Of a stretch of DNA of 64,000 nt, positions 34,698-45,512 are shown piece after piece. The DNA comes from Gigaspora margarita (lineage: Eukaryota > Glomeromycota > Glomeromycetes > Diversisporales > Gigasporaceae), in assembly GCA_009809945.1 (NCBI GenBank), contig WTPW01000553.1, positions 214,122-278,121 of the forward strand. The letters run 5' to 3'. Within the stretch, counting starts at the first letter, position 1; every line of letters begins with the position of its first letter. The notes beneath the pieces were generated by a model, which had not been told where the DNA came from, made no database searches, and saw nothing but the letters and a program-made list of their open reading frames with translations. The position numbers and the translations under genes are program-made.

Positions 34698-34945
34698 AGG
34701 GTAAGTCAGTAGAAAGGGACAAATTTTTTTGAAGTAAAAGTTTTCTTGACTTTAAACTTAAATATCTTAACAACTATCTTAATAAATTTAATAATTTTTT
34801 TTTTATTTTAATTCTATATAATTTTAAGATTAAAATAAAAAATTTTTTAGCAAATTTGATTAAATAGTTGTTAAGATATTTAAATTAAAAATTAAAAAAA
34901 TTTTACTAAAAATGATTTGTCCCTTTTCTACTGACTCACTCTCAT
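34698..34945. mobile_element. TA-type MITE, about 248 bp
   Basis: Left GGGTAAGTCAGTAGAAAGGG and, complemented, right TGAGAGTGAGTCAGTAGAAA then AGGGACAAAT. TA borders both ends. The interior is palindromic around CTTAACAACTATCTTAATAA and its complement. Confidence 0.7.
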
Positions 34946-35093
34946 ATAATTAAGTATGTAATATTAATCAAAAAATATATATTTCTAAATATAAAATATA
35001 ATATATAATAATAATAAATAATATAAAATTTTAGATTAATAAAAAACCTTGCGAAATATTGTGAAAACCTGTAAAAAAGCATGATTATAAATA

Positions 35094-36232
35094 TGTATAA
35101 GGTGGATATGGGTATTATAGCGCAGTTAAGTATTTTGGCCAATAATAGATGATATATCAATCAGAATTAAATAATTTTGGTACCATTGGATTCATCACAT
35201 CAAGGCAAATCGAATAGTACCAAAATCATTCAATTCTAATAACTAGATTTTAAGATATCATTAATTAAAAAATACAAGGTAAAATAATAAATTATAATGC
35301 AGGTACCAATTATAGCGCACATATTATTTTTCATGATCTATTGAGATCTATTGATCAGAATCAAATGATTTTAATATTATTCGATTTATTTCATTGAGAC
35401 AAATCGAATAGTACCACAATCATGTGATTTTGGCTAATATGTCTCGATATATCATAATTTAACCAAAATAAGCTGCGCAAAGCAAATTTTAAAATTAATA
35501 TAAAATAATGAATAACTCTTGGTAGGACAGTCTGTTTTTGATAATTTTACCACCAAAATGTTGCCTTGAAGAGGTGATTCCAACAAGCCCAAGCTTGCTA
35601 AAATCCAATCACAGGTTCATGGGATCACTAAGGTTTTTGTATTGTTTTTGATGAAAATTTAATTAGCTAAACTTATATATTTTCATCAAAACAACAATAA
35701 AACCTTAACAATCCCATGATTCTGTAATTGGATTTTAGCGAGTTTGGTCTTGTTGGAATTACCTCTTCAAGGCGGACATTATGGTGGTAAAAGTATCAAA
35801 AATGGACTGTTCCACCAAGAGTAATTCATTATTTTATGTTAATTTTAAAATTTGGGTTGCGTAGCTTATTTTGGTTAAATTATAATATCTTAAGAAGTAT
35901 CGATTAGAATCACATGATTTTGGTACTATTCGATTCGTCTTGATGAGATAAGTTGAATGGTGCCAAAATTACACGATTCTGATCGATGGTTCACAAGATA
36001 TTGCTTTATACTGCAATACTTTTATTGCTATAATACCCATATTTACTTTAAATATTACTTTAATGGTAATATCTCGTGATCCATCAGTCAGAATTCTATG
36101 ATTTTGGTACCAATCAATTTGTCTCATTGAGACGAATCGATTGGTACTAGAATTGTAGAATTCTGATTAGTAGATCATAAGATATTGGTAGTGTGCCATA
36201 ATTGTTAGTGTGCCATAATACCCATATTCATC
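35094..36232. repeat. Composite giant palindrome with pogo-type ends (family B)
   Basis: TATAAGGTGGATATGGGTATT at 35094 faces complementary ends at about 36055 and 36232 (AATACCCATATTYATC/TTTAC). Arms near 35398-35945 pair over more than 200 bp and enclose a family A palindrome centred near 35670. Between them are hairpins built on TCTCATTGAGACGAATCGA followed by ATRGTACCAAAATCA. No protein is encoded. Confidence 0.65.
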
Positions 36233-36259
36233 TTATTATTTATTTATTTTTTAAAATGT

Positions 36260-36460
36260 TTTGAAAATTTGCAAAAATTTGCAAAATATTGTGAAACAAT
36301 ACATAAACATTACAAAATATACAAAATATTACATCCTGCAACCCCAATTGAAGTAATTTGCATTTTTTTTATTTGGTCTATTTTACAATATTTCACAATA
36401 TATTTTGAAATATTTCAAAATAAATTCAGTAATATTTCATAATAAATTACATAATATACT
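36260..36460. repeat. AAAATATTRC word repeat
   Basis: GCAAAATATTGTGAAACAATA, ACAAAATATTACA and AAATATTTCAAAATAAATT words, like those at 17740-17900. No borders found. Confidence 0.4.
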
Positions 36461-36542
36461 ACATCGATCATAAGATTTTCATTATATTATGAGCTGTAAT
36501 AACTTATATAAAGATTACATATATATAATTCACTGAAGTACA

Positions 36543-37095
36543 TATAAGGTAGATGGGAGTATTGTGGCCAGGGGGATATTGTGGCCAAGTGGCATATCTT
36601 GTGATCTAGTGATTGAAATTGGATGAATATTATACCATTCGTTTCGTCTCATTGAGATGAATCGAATGGTATAAAATTCATCCAATTCCGATCACTAGAT
36701 CACAAGATATCATCATTTATGCAAAATATAAGTTTTTGCACATATTTGAATTAATTAATAGAATATTTAACAGTTAGTAACTATTGATACACTGGACCAT
36801 TTTTCACGATTTTATCACCATAATGACCATCTCAATGAGATGATCCAAATGAGCATAAAATCGTTAAAATCCAATCACGGGGTTCTAAGATCAGCATAGA
36901 TTTATCTTAAAGTAAATAGATGTATTGTGGTCAGAAGGGTATTGTGGCCAACCGATATATCTTGTGATCTAATAATCAGAATTGTGATTTTTGTACCATC
37001 TGAACCATCTCATTGAGATGGTTTGAATGGTATAAAATTCACCCAATCCCAACTATTACATCGTAAGATACTATCACTTAAGCAAATTACAAAAA
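36543..37095. repeat. Two tandem pogo-end plus hairpin modules (family B)
   Basis: Module 1 (36543-36731) has the end sequence, then ATATCTTGTGATCTAGTGAT and a perfect-looking hairpin on CGTCTCATTGAGATGAATCG. Module 2 (36898-37095) repeats this as GATGTATTGTGGTCAG, GATATATCTTGTGATCTAAT and CCATCTCATTGAGATGG. Between them, 36790-36895 is a family A half-module. Confidence 0.75.
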
Positions 37096-37099
37096 TTCT

Positions 37100-37749
37100 T
37101 TATTTTAAATTTTTTTTTTAATAAAAAATATTCATAATCTAATAAAATCGCGTTTCTATACAAGTTAATCAGCCTTTTGATATTAAAAATGTTATCCATA
37201 ATGATTAAACTCCATATAGTCTTATACTTTCATGAGATTTAAATAGTTAATTAGAAACGAAAGCATTATGATGGAAATCTGTTTATACAAAACTATGATC
37301 TTCCAAATCCATTTAAGAGTTTTGCTAGCAAGTGTACCTTTTAACTCATATAAGAACAAACAAATATATGCTAACAAGCAGTATAAAACAAATGTACCTA
37401 CCACAGTCCTGTCGGCATTAAAAATCTCGATTAGTAACAACAAATTTGACACGATAACAAATAAAATAAATTAATCTCACGTGTTATTTAAAAGTAATTT
37501 TTCTAACTTTAATGATATATTAATTAATAAGTCAGTAGTTCTTTTTTAAACTTTCGATACAATATAATATTCTCCTACCATTAATAAATAAAAATTATCA
37601 TAGCTAATCGTCTAACACCAAGGTTATAATAAATCAGATTCATCGACAAACTGGGCCATATTTAAAAATAATTGATAACCATAGGTTACATAATTTTGCA
37701 AAGCGTAATGAAGTGCTAAACACCTCATAATTGTATTTAATTTTCAATA
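37100..37749. other. Left flank of the LINE inside the pogo element
   Basis: A+T-rich, with short open frames on both strands at 37222-37474 that overlap and resemble nothing. It should correspond to the region upstream of the pogo transposase. Confidence 0.4.
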
Positions 37750-37771
37750 TATCCTTAAATATTTTTTATTT
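37750..37771. repeat. LINE target duplication, 3' side
   Basis: TATCCTTAAATATTTTTTAT plus TT, identical to 45460-45481. On the LINE strand it follows the poly(A) tail. The last bases merge with the T-rich tail. Confidence 0.9.
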
Positions 37772-37805
37772 TTTTATTTTTTTTTTTATTTTATTTTATT
37801 TTAAA

Positions 37806-38448
37806 ATGCCATAGTTGAAACTTTATTTAAGTAAAAAGAATAATAAAATTTACATTTAAAAGATTTCAAAACTACATTTGTGTTACTGTAAACAGGCACC
37901 CAATGTGACATTATACCTCCTATTATCTATATATGCTATGATTAATTATTTCAAATTAATTAACTAGCTAGAATAGGTTGGAGGAGACCTCTGGTATATA
38001 TCATGACATTATTGTATGCAGTTTGTTAGAGAAAAACCTTGTAGAAACTATTTTTCTATAAAATGAGAGAAATCTATATGAGATATATTTGATGTTGATA
38101 TAATTGTTGTATGGGGTGTGCTTGGAAAAAAGTATTTTCTTTTTTTAATTTTTGAAGTTATATTGCGAGCATGTTCCCATTGATGTTGAGAGATATTTTG
38201 AGAAGACCAAATAATATTTTGGAACCAATNCAAGAGATTGTTAGACAAATTAGTAANGAATAATTTAGTTTGTTTAGTAGTGAGTAATTTAATATTTTCA
38301 AAAACATTAGAAGAGTAAATTCCAATGATATAGTATAGAAGAAGGTTATATTTTGGGCTAGGTGTATTAAGGGTGAATTGGAGAAGAATGTTAAGAATTG
38401 TAACTGGGGATATAGTAGTAATTTTGAGAGAAGTAAGGGGCGTGCCAT
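37806..38448 (-). pseudogene. LINE ORF2 C-terminal end and 3' region
   Basis: On -, from 38448: GTPLTSLKITTISPVTILN, then LLQFTLNTPSPKYNLLLYY, then Ser/Thr/His-rich sequence to a stop at about 38048. Two n bases at 38230 and 38256 leave codons undefined. It continues the protein that ends GMPFIT across the 38437-39556 insertion. The remaining 240 bases are 3' untranslated and lead into the A-rich tail. Confidence 0.65.
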
Positions 38449-38741
38449 TTATCACGTAATATTTTTTACTTAATAGCCACCCCCATCCATGTATGGTGTG
38501 ATCACCCTAATCTCAATTCTGATTGGTTAATATAATGACTAATATTTATAATATATTATATAAATATATATAATATTAAATAACTCTTGATCTACTGGTC
38601 CGTTTTGGATGATTTTACTATCAAAATGTTCGTCTCAATGAGACGATTCTAACAAGCCCAAAATCATTAAAAGCCAATTACAGGGTCACAAGATCGCTAA
38701 GGTTTTGTATTATTATATATATAAATTTTAATATATATATG

Positions 38742-39020
38742 CAGTGTTGTCACGGGACAGCTTTGGACATTGATTTGGACAATTTTGGACAATTTTGGAC
38801 AATTAAATAAAGAAAAATTACTTATAATTTTATTATGATAACCTATTTTAATTTTAACTGAAATGTGTTCAGTATCTAAAAAAATAATAATTATATATTT
38901 TTTAGATAGATTTATTAATTATTAAAGCCTGGGCAAGCTTTGGACAATCTTGGACATTTGGACAATTTTGGACATGGACAAGCCAAAAAAGGCTGTGGAC
39001 AGCCAAAACGTACAATACTG
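38742..39020. mobile_element. 279 bp hAT-like MITE with TTTGGACAA words
   Basis: Ends CAGTGTTGT and, complemented, CAGTATTGT. Perfect 8 bp flanks TATATATG (38734-38741, 39021-39028). The outer parts are runs of TTTGGACAATTTTGGACA words in the same orientation at both ends. Its right duplicate overlaps the first bases of the neighbouring MITE, so it inserted later. Confidence 0.88.
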
Positions 39021-39026
39021 TATATA

Positions 39027-39277
39027 TGGGCTGCCGTCAATAGAAATCAAACAAATTTTTTATAATAAAATTTTTTTGAAACTTTGAACAGAAATAACTT
39101 AACAAAAATTTAATCAAATTTGATAAAANNNNTTTTAAATTAATTTCATAAACTTATAGAATAAATTTAAAAAAATTTTTATCAAATTTGATCAAGATTT
39201 TGTTAAGTTATTTTGATTTAAACTTTTAAAAAAAGTTACTAAAAAAAATTTGCTTGATTTCTATTGACGGCAGCCCA
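39027..39277. mobile_element. 251 bp TA-type MITE, TGGGCTGCCG ends
   Basis: TGGGCTGCCGTCAATAGAAA on both ends (right complemented), continuing TCAARCAAATTTTTT. TA flanks at 39025-39026 and 39278-39279. Interior palindromic around TTGATCAAGATTTTGTTAAG and counterpart; four n bases at 39129-39132. Confidence 0.85.
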
Positions 39278-39556
39278 TATGTATAAAAATGCAAAACCTT
39301 AACGATCTTGTGACCCTGTGATTAGATTTTAATGATTTTGGGCTTGTTAGAATCGTCTCATTAAGACGAACATTTTGGTAGTAAAATTATCTAAAACGGA
39401 CTAGTAAAAAAGAAGTTACTTAATATTAAATAATATATATATTATATATATATTATATACCGTATATAATGTAATATATATATTATATATATTATATATA
39501 GACGTGATCACCACTCTGACCCATGTATCCATGGTATAAATCACGTAATAAATGGC

Positions 39557-41270
39557 ATGCCTCTAAGTATTTCAGTAATTATACTAATTATAGATTGTTG
39601 GATATTATTGTTATTGTTTGAACAGATAAGTATATGTGAAGTATCTTCAGTTTCAGAACAGCGAGAGCATTTTGAAGTAGGATATAGATATGGGTAGCGA
39701 ATATGAAGGTTTTCCATTGTTGGGAGATTGTTAGTTAAGATTTTAATTCTGAAAGAATATTTGGAATGATTGTATTCAAGTGTGTTTAGAATAGCAAAGC
39801 AGAGTGTCCAATTAATTTCAAATATGTTTTTAAATATTTTGAGAGTAGTCCAGGAGTATAGCTCTTGTATAGTATATATATTTTTAATAAAAGTACGTAG
39901 TTTGAAGGGAATAAGATGATTGTTCCACATAAAATTGATTGGTAGTTTTAGAAAATCATGGGTAATTTTGAGTATTGGTTTGTTAGTTCCACNTTTTGCA
40001 AGTAGNTCTGCTTGATTATGAAAGGAATTAAGNTGTGATTTAACTTTGTGTAGAGTAAATGAAATGTTTTTGATAGATTTAATTTGATTAATAATAGATA
40101 TAATATNCCAATTTTTGTTTTGTATAGTTTTAGAAAAGTGTATTTGTTTTAGATTTTTGATTGCAGTATTGTTATCTAAATGGATATTTATATGAGTATT
40201 ATTAGGAATTGTAAGAAGAAGGGAAATAATTGCTTCAAGTTCAGTTCGTGTTGAATCTGGATATGGAGTAGTAGCTGCATTGAATTTAATAGAGGTATTG
40301 TTTTCACAAATCCAGCCAATACCAGATTTGATATTTGAAGATTGTAGATTTTGGATTGAAGCATCTGTATAGAAGTGAAGATCTTGTGAAGTTAGATTTT
40401 GAATGAGTGCCAGAAGACTAGTAAGTTGATGTTGGTAGATAGTATGATTGGTTAGATGGTGTATAAGCTATATCTCTTGTGTAGGAATATAAATTTGTGG
40501 TATAGATTGAGAGGGAGTTGTAGCAGTAGTAAGGTTGAATATATAGATTAGAGCAAGAATTTCTTTGTAATCTATTTGAATATATGTTGGATTTTTGAGT
40601 TTGCTAATTTGGTTGTAGAGAAGATTAAATGAAAAAAGAGTATTTAAAGATGGAAGAGTATGGGGTAGTAGTTGTATAAAACCTAAATTTGAAGAGTTTA
40701 TACTGTATGTTGTAGTTTTTGATAAAGAAGTTTGATGTGATAGAAGGAGATTATTGTTAGAGTTATAGTGTATTTGTATAAGTGAAAAAGAATTGGAAGT
40801 TAATAAAGGAGAAAGAAGATATGTTGTATTAATAAAGGAGTTAATTGAGGGTAAGCTAAGATGAGGCCATATAGTTGTAATTGTGTTATCTTGTATAGAT
40901 TGGAGGATATTGGAGAACCATAAAGGTTGACGGCCTTTAGTGGATTTGTTAGTACGTAGATAAATATTATTTCATGGAAGAATATATTTATTGTTTGCAG
41001 TTGTAATTTGTTCAATAAATAGTAACTAGTTGTTTTTCAAACTATTAATTGTAGAGGTTTGTGGGTTTGGAGGAAGAATATCATAGATTAGATGTATATT
41101 AAAAAGAAAATCTGGACAATAGGAATTAAGTGAAAGATTTGATAATGTAATATTGTTTTTGGCTAATTGTGAAAGATGAAAAATGAGTGTAAAATTTTTT
41201 GTTTTATGAGTATGTGTAATAAGTAGATTTTGAGTAAGATTGGGAGACCACATTTTAGTTAACCATGATT
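39557..41270 (-). pseudogene. LINE ORF2, RNase H domain and zinc motif
   Basis: On - it continues SWLTKMWSPNLTQN and then about 280 residues without a known domain, with TAG near 41026 and TGA near 40980. RNase H follows: LHFYTDASIQ (40361-40375, first Asp), TRTELEAIISLLL (Glu), HINIHLDNNTAIKNL (second Asp, near 40170). Farther on, MWNNHLIPFKLRTF begins a 129-codon open stretch ending with the C-terminal motif CSRCSETEDTSHILIC (39620-39672), a CxxC...HxxxxC zinc site common at the end of LINE ORF2. n bases at 39993-40107 lower certainty. The frame is cut at GMPFIT by the insertion of 38437-39556. Confidence 0.85.
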
Positions 41271-41272
41271 TA

Positions 41273-41770
41273 AGGGTAGGGGGTATGTCGATCATTTCTC
41301 ATATGATCTTAGTGTCACAATGTGATTTTTACAAAAAATAGAAATTTCCTACTAATTAAACTTTTTACTATTACAATTAATTTTTATCAAATTTTTGTAG
41401 TAAATAGTTTAGATTATGTTCTTTATAGTAGTAAAAATTTTAACAAATAAAATATTTTAAAAAAATATACTTNTATATATTGTNAAGTTTNNGGNGAGCC
41501 TNCAAATTTTNNGGGGTTANACAAGATTATTAANTAAATATCATATGATCATCATATGACAAAATAATATCTAACCTTTAAATATATGTATCTTGATAAA
41601 TATTTGACCAATTTTGATAATTTTACTACCATTAGAATCAGAAAAACCTATTAAACAAATTTTAATTAATTTTTAAAACCAGTTTACATAATAAAATATT
41701 TTTTAATATTCAAAAGAAAAAATAGTAACACAAAAATCATATGAAAAATGATCGACATACCCCCTACCCT
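41273..41770. mobile_element. 498 bp TA-type MITE inside the LINE RT frame
   Basis: Ends AGGGTAGGGGGTATGTCGAT on both sides (right complemented), matching over about 46 bp with three mismatches. TA borders at 41271-41272 and 41771-41772. Removing the MITE and one TA rejoins the ORF2 frame without a shift (LTHI to KSWLTKMW). Several n bases lie at 41473-41534. A second copy is at 48068-48446. Confidence 0.92.
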
Positions 41771-43886
41771 TAATATGGGTAAGACCTATATTTTTGAGAA
41801 TTGAACTAGTATTAAATATACATTCAATATTAGAAGCACTTGTTTTTTGAATCAAATTGTTGAGAGTAGGTAAATTAAATGTTATAGGATTGGTAAGAAC
41901 TATATTATTAGTATTTTTAGCAAGGGAGAGCATTTTTTTGGTTTGAATAGTAAAGAGTCTAGATAGTTTGGTTTGAAGATTTTTATGAATAATGCATATT
42001 TGTAGAAGATATTCAATAGAGGGTTGGAGTATAAGGTTGAAAAGTGATGAGATTTGCAAGGGTTTAAGTTTTTTGTATTTTATTTGACAAATAAAGTTTT
42101 CAATTTTGTTAAGAATTGTATCAAATGTTGGTTTAGTTGAACCATTTCCATCAAAATAGATACCTAAGTATCTAATGACATCATTGGGCTTTCTGGGTAA
42201 AATAGGTTGGTTATTGAATAAAAGGGGTATTGTTTGAGATTTGTAGGGTTTAGATTGAATATGAAATAAATCAGATTTGGTAGGGTTAACTTCTATATTA
42301 TTAATTTTATAGAGTTCAGATATATCATTGAGAATATTTTGCATAGTTTCAGAGTTTTCACAGAGCCATGTTGTATCATCCATATAGGCTAGAGGTGGAA
42401 TTGAGATACTTGTACCAGTAGTATTAGTAATTATGTCAAGAGGGGATTGTGAAGTAATTTTGAGCATTTGATTTTGGTATTTTTGGTGAATAAAGGTAAG
42501 AATTGGATCATAGTAAATTTTCCAAAGTAGAGGAGAATAAGTCTCTCCTTGTTCTATTTCAGATTGAATATTAATAGGTGAAGTAAGACCATGAGCAGTA
42601 ATAATCCTTGCTTGTCTTGATGTGTGTAGTTCAGTAATTAGATTAATAGCCAAACTAGGAATACCAATTCTTTTACAGGTATCTTGGAGACATGAAATAT
42701 TAATTTTGTCAAATGCTTTAGATATATCTTGAAAGAGAATCCAAGCTTCTTTGTTGTGTATTTTGTAGTGTTCGATAGTATTATAAAGGATTTGTATAGG
42801 GATATGAGTAGATGAGTTTTTAGAAGCAGCAAAATTTAGATCAGATAGAAGATGGTTATTAGAAATAACTTGGTCAAGTTGTTTAGTAAATATTTTAGTA
42901 AAGGTTTTTTTGAAAGGTTCTATAATAGAAATTGGATGAACTTGATTTAAAGTAAAATCCCAAATAGATTTTTTTGGAATAAGAAAAATATTTGAAAACT
43001 TCCAATCTGTAGAAACTTTTTGAAGTTGAAAGCATTTGTTGGAAGAATTTTTTAAAAAGTGTTTGTGCTTTGTGACTAGCATGTTTAATGTGTTCATAGC
43101 AGATTTCAGAAGGACCTGCTGCCTTTTGGTTTGGGAGATCATTTAAGATTTCCTGCCATTCTTGATTTGTGATATCCTGGAATAAGTTATGATAGTATTC
43201 TTCAAATTCGGAATGTGGTTCATAGAGTGATAGAACTCAGAAGAGGATGGAATTGGTTGAAGTAGTTTTTCTTTAAAATATTCAGAGAAGTGATTATGGA
43301 TTGCATTAAGAATTTCATTATGTTCTGTAAGGAGTGAGTTTTCAATAGATAGTCTATCAATATGTATATTGTTATATTTTTCAAGAATTTTTTTGTAGAA
43401 AAGTTTTGGGGTTTCTTGAAAGGATTGGTTACGGTTTTTAATTTTTTGTTGAATTTCTTTATAGGTAGTTTGTTGTTGTTGAATATTAAGAGCAATTTTG
43501 ATTTGTTGAAATTCTTCTTTAATTTGTAATAGAGTAGGTGCTAGTAGTTGAAATGTACAATCAGGGTATTGTAGAGTGTATTTTTTACATAGTGGAAAGA
43601 AGTTAGAGGAGGAAAAATGATTTTTGAGATATTGTATTTCTTTAAATCTGTAAAAGAGAGAAGTTTGTTTTGATGAAGAAGTTTCTTTAATTTCTTTAAT
43701 AGTATTAATTTTGTGAAAAGGAATATGTTTGGTAGCAGCTTTAATGAGAGTTTTTTGAAGTTTATTCCAAAAATTATTAAACTGGGTTTGGTTAATAATT
43801 TTATCTATTTGTGAATGTAGTTTTTGCGAGTTGAGTGTGGTTTGGTTTGCATAGTTTTTAAGATTTCTTTGGAGCAGTTTTTCCAA
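41771..43886 (-). pseudogene. LINE ORF2, linker and reverse transcriptase domain
   Basis: 43886-43200 gives a Gln/Asn-rich linker. Near 43200 the frame shifts, and NQEWQEILNDLPNQKAAGPS and EICYEHIKHASHKAQTL are read in another frame. Near 43020 it shifts back, and the RT core follows: WKFSNIFLIPKK, HPISIIEPFKKTFTKIF, WILFQDISKAFDKI (first Asp), EQGETYSPLLWKIYYD, LAYMDDTTWL (42373-42389, the catalytic DD), NPTKSDLF and IRYLGIYFDGNG. So a long frame beginning MISQTKRQQ at 43142 is not a true start. Catalytic residues are intact. The frame ends at the MITE of 41273-41770, after GLTHI. Confidence 0.9.
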
Positions 43887-43894
43887 AGAAATTT

Positions 43895-44655
43895 TTTCCT
43901 TTTATGTTGTTTGCGTATTTTTGGTTTGTTGATTATAATGGATAGTTCTAGTGTGATAATATTGTGATCTGATTCAAACAAACTGTTTGAGAGAATATCT
44001 GTATAATCTATATTTGTAATACTCAGATTAGTCCAGATTTGATCTATTCTACTCTGAATATTCGAGCGTTGAAAAGTGAAATTTGAGGAGTTAGGAAAAA
44101 AGAAATGATAAATATCTTTGTATTGGTGACTAATGAGATATTTGATAAGTTGGGTTTCAGGAATTGATATTTTTTTAGATGGAAGATGGTCAATTCGAGA
44201 GTTAGGAACACTATTAAAGTCTCCTATAATTATATATCAATATTTAGGATTTTGACACAATGTGATAATTTGTTCTTGTATTTCTTTTCGAAGTTGTTTT
44301 TTCTTAGTAGTAGGGATATAGATTTGAAGTAGCCTAATAGGAGTGTTTTTAAAATGAAGATCAAGACCTATTATTTGGCCATTGAAATTGTGAGTACACA
44401 CAACATATTTGGAGATTTTGTTGTGGATAAAAATTCCTACACCTGCTTGATGTGAATTGGAGAAAGAGCTCCAGAAACTAGTATAGTTTTTGATTTTGTT
44501 GTTTAAAAATTTGCCATCTTTTTGGGTTAAATGAGTTTCTGAAAGACCAAAGATATCATATAGATTTTGATTTAAGATTTCTTCAATAAGAAGTTTTTTT
44601 GTTGGTTGTAAAAGACAATTAGTATTAAGTGAGGCTATTTTTATAGGGATTGAGA
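43895..44655 (-). pseudogene. LINE ORF2, APE-type endonuclease domain
   Basis: This domain nicks target DNA to prime reverse transcription. On - it reads IKIASLNTNC, IFGLSETHLTQKDG (catalytic Glu), QAGVGIFIHNKIS, then a TGA at 44237-44239 just before YIIIGDFNSVPN, then SRIDQIWTNLSI and SLFESDHNIITLEL. The N, E, GDFN, RID and SDH motifs of the exonuclease-endonuclease-phosphatase fold are all present. The stop sits where a Trp would be expected (TGG to TGA). A frameshift near 43895, in WKNCS / MEKLLQ, separates it from the next part of ORF2. Confidence 0.88.
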
Positions 44656-44672
44656 TATATTCAGTTCAAGTG

Positions 44673-45410
44673 TTATAGTTTGATTTGGAATATATGGAGA
44701 TGTATTAAAATGTACTTATTAGTTTGAATATTTGATATAGGGATCATGTTGGTGTTAGAGTTTAATGTTGTATAGTGTTGTAAGCTGGGTGTCGAAAAAA
44801 AAAGTTTATTAGAAAAGATTGGTATTTGAAAACTATTATTAAATGATTTAAGCTCTATATTACAAAAAGTTGATAGCTCCCCTAAAGGTGAAATTATAAA
44901 GTGACCTGGTAGTAAGTTTTCATATGGAAGGTAAATATGTGCTTCTGTGAAGAAATAGTCAATTTGAGGATGTGGTTTGACAGAAATTTTAATATATTGG
45001 TCTGAATAGAACATGGGATAATATTCTAGTATATATTGTAAGAAAGTACCTACAGTTTGTGGAAAAGGTAGGGTTTGTAATCTATGATAGTAAAGAAATT
45101 TATTGTAATATGTTTTTGTGTTATATATTTCAGAAGAGTTAAGGTTAGAATTATTATAGTTTCTGTCATCTAAGGAGTTTGTAGGAATTTCGATTTCTTC
45201 ATCACTAAAATCTTTTACAAGTAGTAATTCATTATAAGTTTCTGATATTAGGTAGTTGTTAAAGCTGGTATTAGTTGATAGCAAAGAGGTATTGAAGGAG
45301 TTTTGTACTTCAGAATGAGATGAAGATATGATATCTGAAGTATTATGGTTGTCTTCTATAGAAACGCTTGCTGTTTTAAGCTTGGTTCTCACAGCTGTGC
45401 AGGATGCCAT
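44673..45410 (-). CDS. LINE ORF1-like protein, 245 aa, unknown function
   Basis: An unbroken frame of 245 codons starts 49 bases from the LINE 5' end with MASCTAVRTKLKTASVSIED. It is rich in Ser, Asn and Thr, acidic in the middle (VKDFSDEEIEIPTNSLDD) and Tyr/Phe-rich after residue 100. I see no CCHC knuckle, RRM or coiled coil, so it is not a typical nucleic-acid-binding ORF1. The ATG at 45410 is the first after the insertion border, which favours this start. ORF1 proteins of LINEs generally package the RNA; that role is inference from position only. Confidence 0.6.
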   Translation of the reverse strand: MASCTAVRTKLKTASVSIEDNHNTSDIISSSHSEVQNSFNTSLLSTNTSFNNYLISETYNELLLVKDFSDEEIEIPTNSLDDRNYNNSNLNSSEIYNTKTYYNKFLYYHRLQTLPFPQTVGTFLQYILEYYPMFYSDQYIKISVKPHPQIDYFFTEAHIYLPYENLLPGHFIISPLGELSTFCNIELKSFNNSFQIPIFSNKLFFSTPSLQHYTTLNSNTNMIPISNIQTNKYILIHLHIFQIKL

Positions 45411-45459
45411 AGCCTGCTCTGTACATTGGGACTGGCCATCATAATCTTGGTCCTCCGCG

Positions 45460-45481
45460 TATCCTTAAATATTTTTTATTT
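45460..45481. repeat. LINE target duplication, 5' side
   Basis: Identical 22 bp to 37750-37771. The sequence then continues into the pogo element (AGTAGAATTCATAAAATG). Confidence 0.9.
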
Positions 45482-45512
45482 AGTAGAATTCATAAAATGT
45501 TAGAGATTTCTA

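Larger units (their letters stand above)
38437..39556. mobile_element. Inverted-repeat DNA element inside the LINE, itself invaded
   Basis: Ends GGCGTGCCATTTATCACGTA and, complemented, GGCATGCCATTTATTACGTG. Further inside, CATGTATGGTGTGATCACC pairs with its counterpart near 39500. It carries a family A palindrome (38590-38710 and 39290-39405) and encloses two MITEs (38742-39020, 39027-39277). It separates GMPF of ORF2 from its continuation GTPLTSLK at 38448. The border duplication is unclear. Confidence 0.75.
37772..45459 (-). mobile_element. Non-LTR retrotransposon (LINE), near full length, decayed
   Basis: On -, from 45459 down: a 5' leader of about 49 bases, ORF1, an ORF2 with APE-type endonuclease, reverse transcriptase, RNase H and C-terminal zinc motif, then a poly(A)-rich tail (37772-37805). 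It is flanked by a 22 bp perfect duplication. Two DNA transposons sit inside it, at 38437-39556 and 41273-41770. The order of domains, RNase H included, fits I/Tad1/L1-type clades; the clade is not resolved here. Confidence 0.92.

Noticed and set aside
36260..36460. AAAATATT words as a hAT-like MITE
   Set aside because: No matching ends or 8 bp duplication could be found.
43019..43142. ATG at 43142 as the start of the RT protein
   Set aside because: The expected AAGPSEICYEHIKH segment lies in another frame across this stretch, so the ATG is an artefact of a frameshift.
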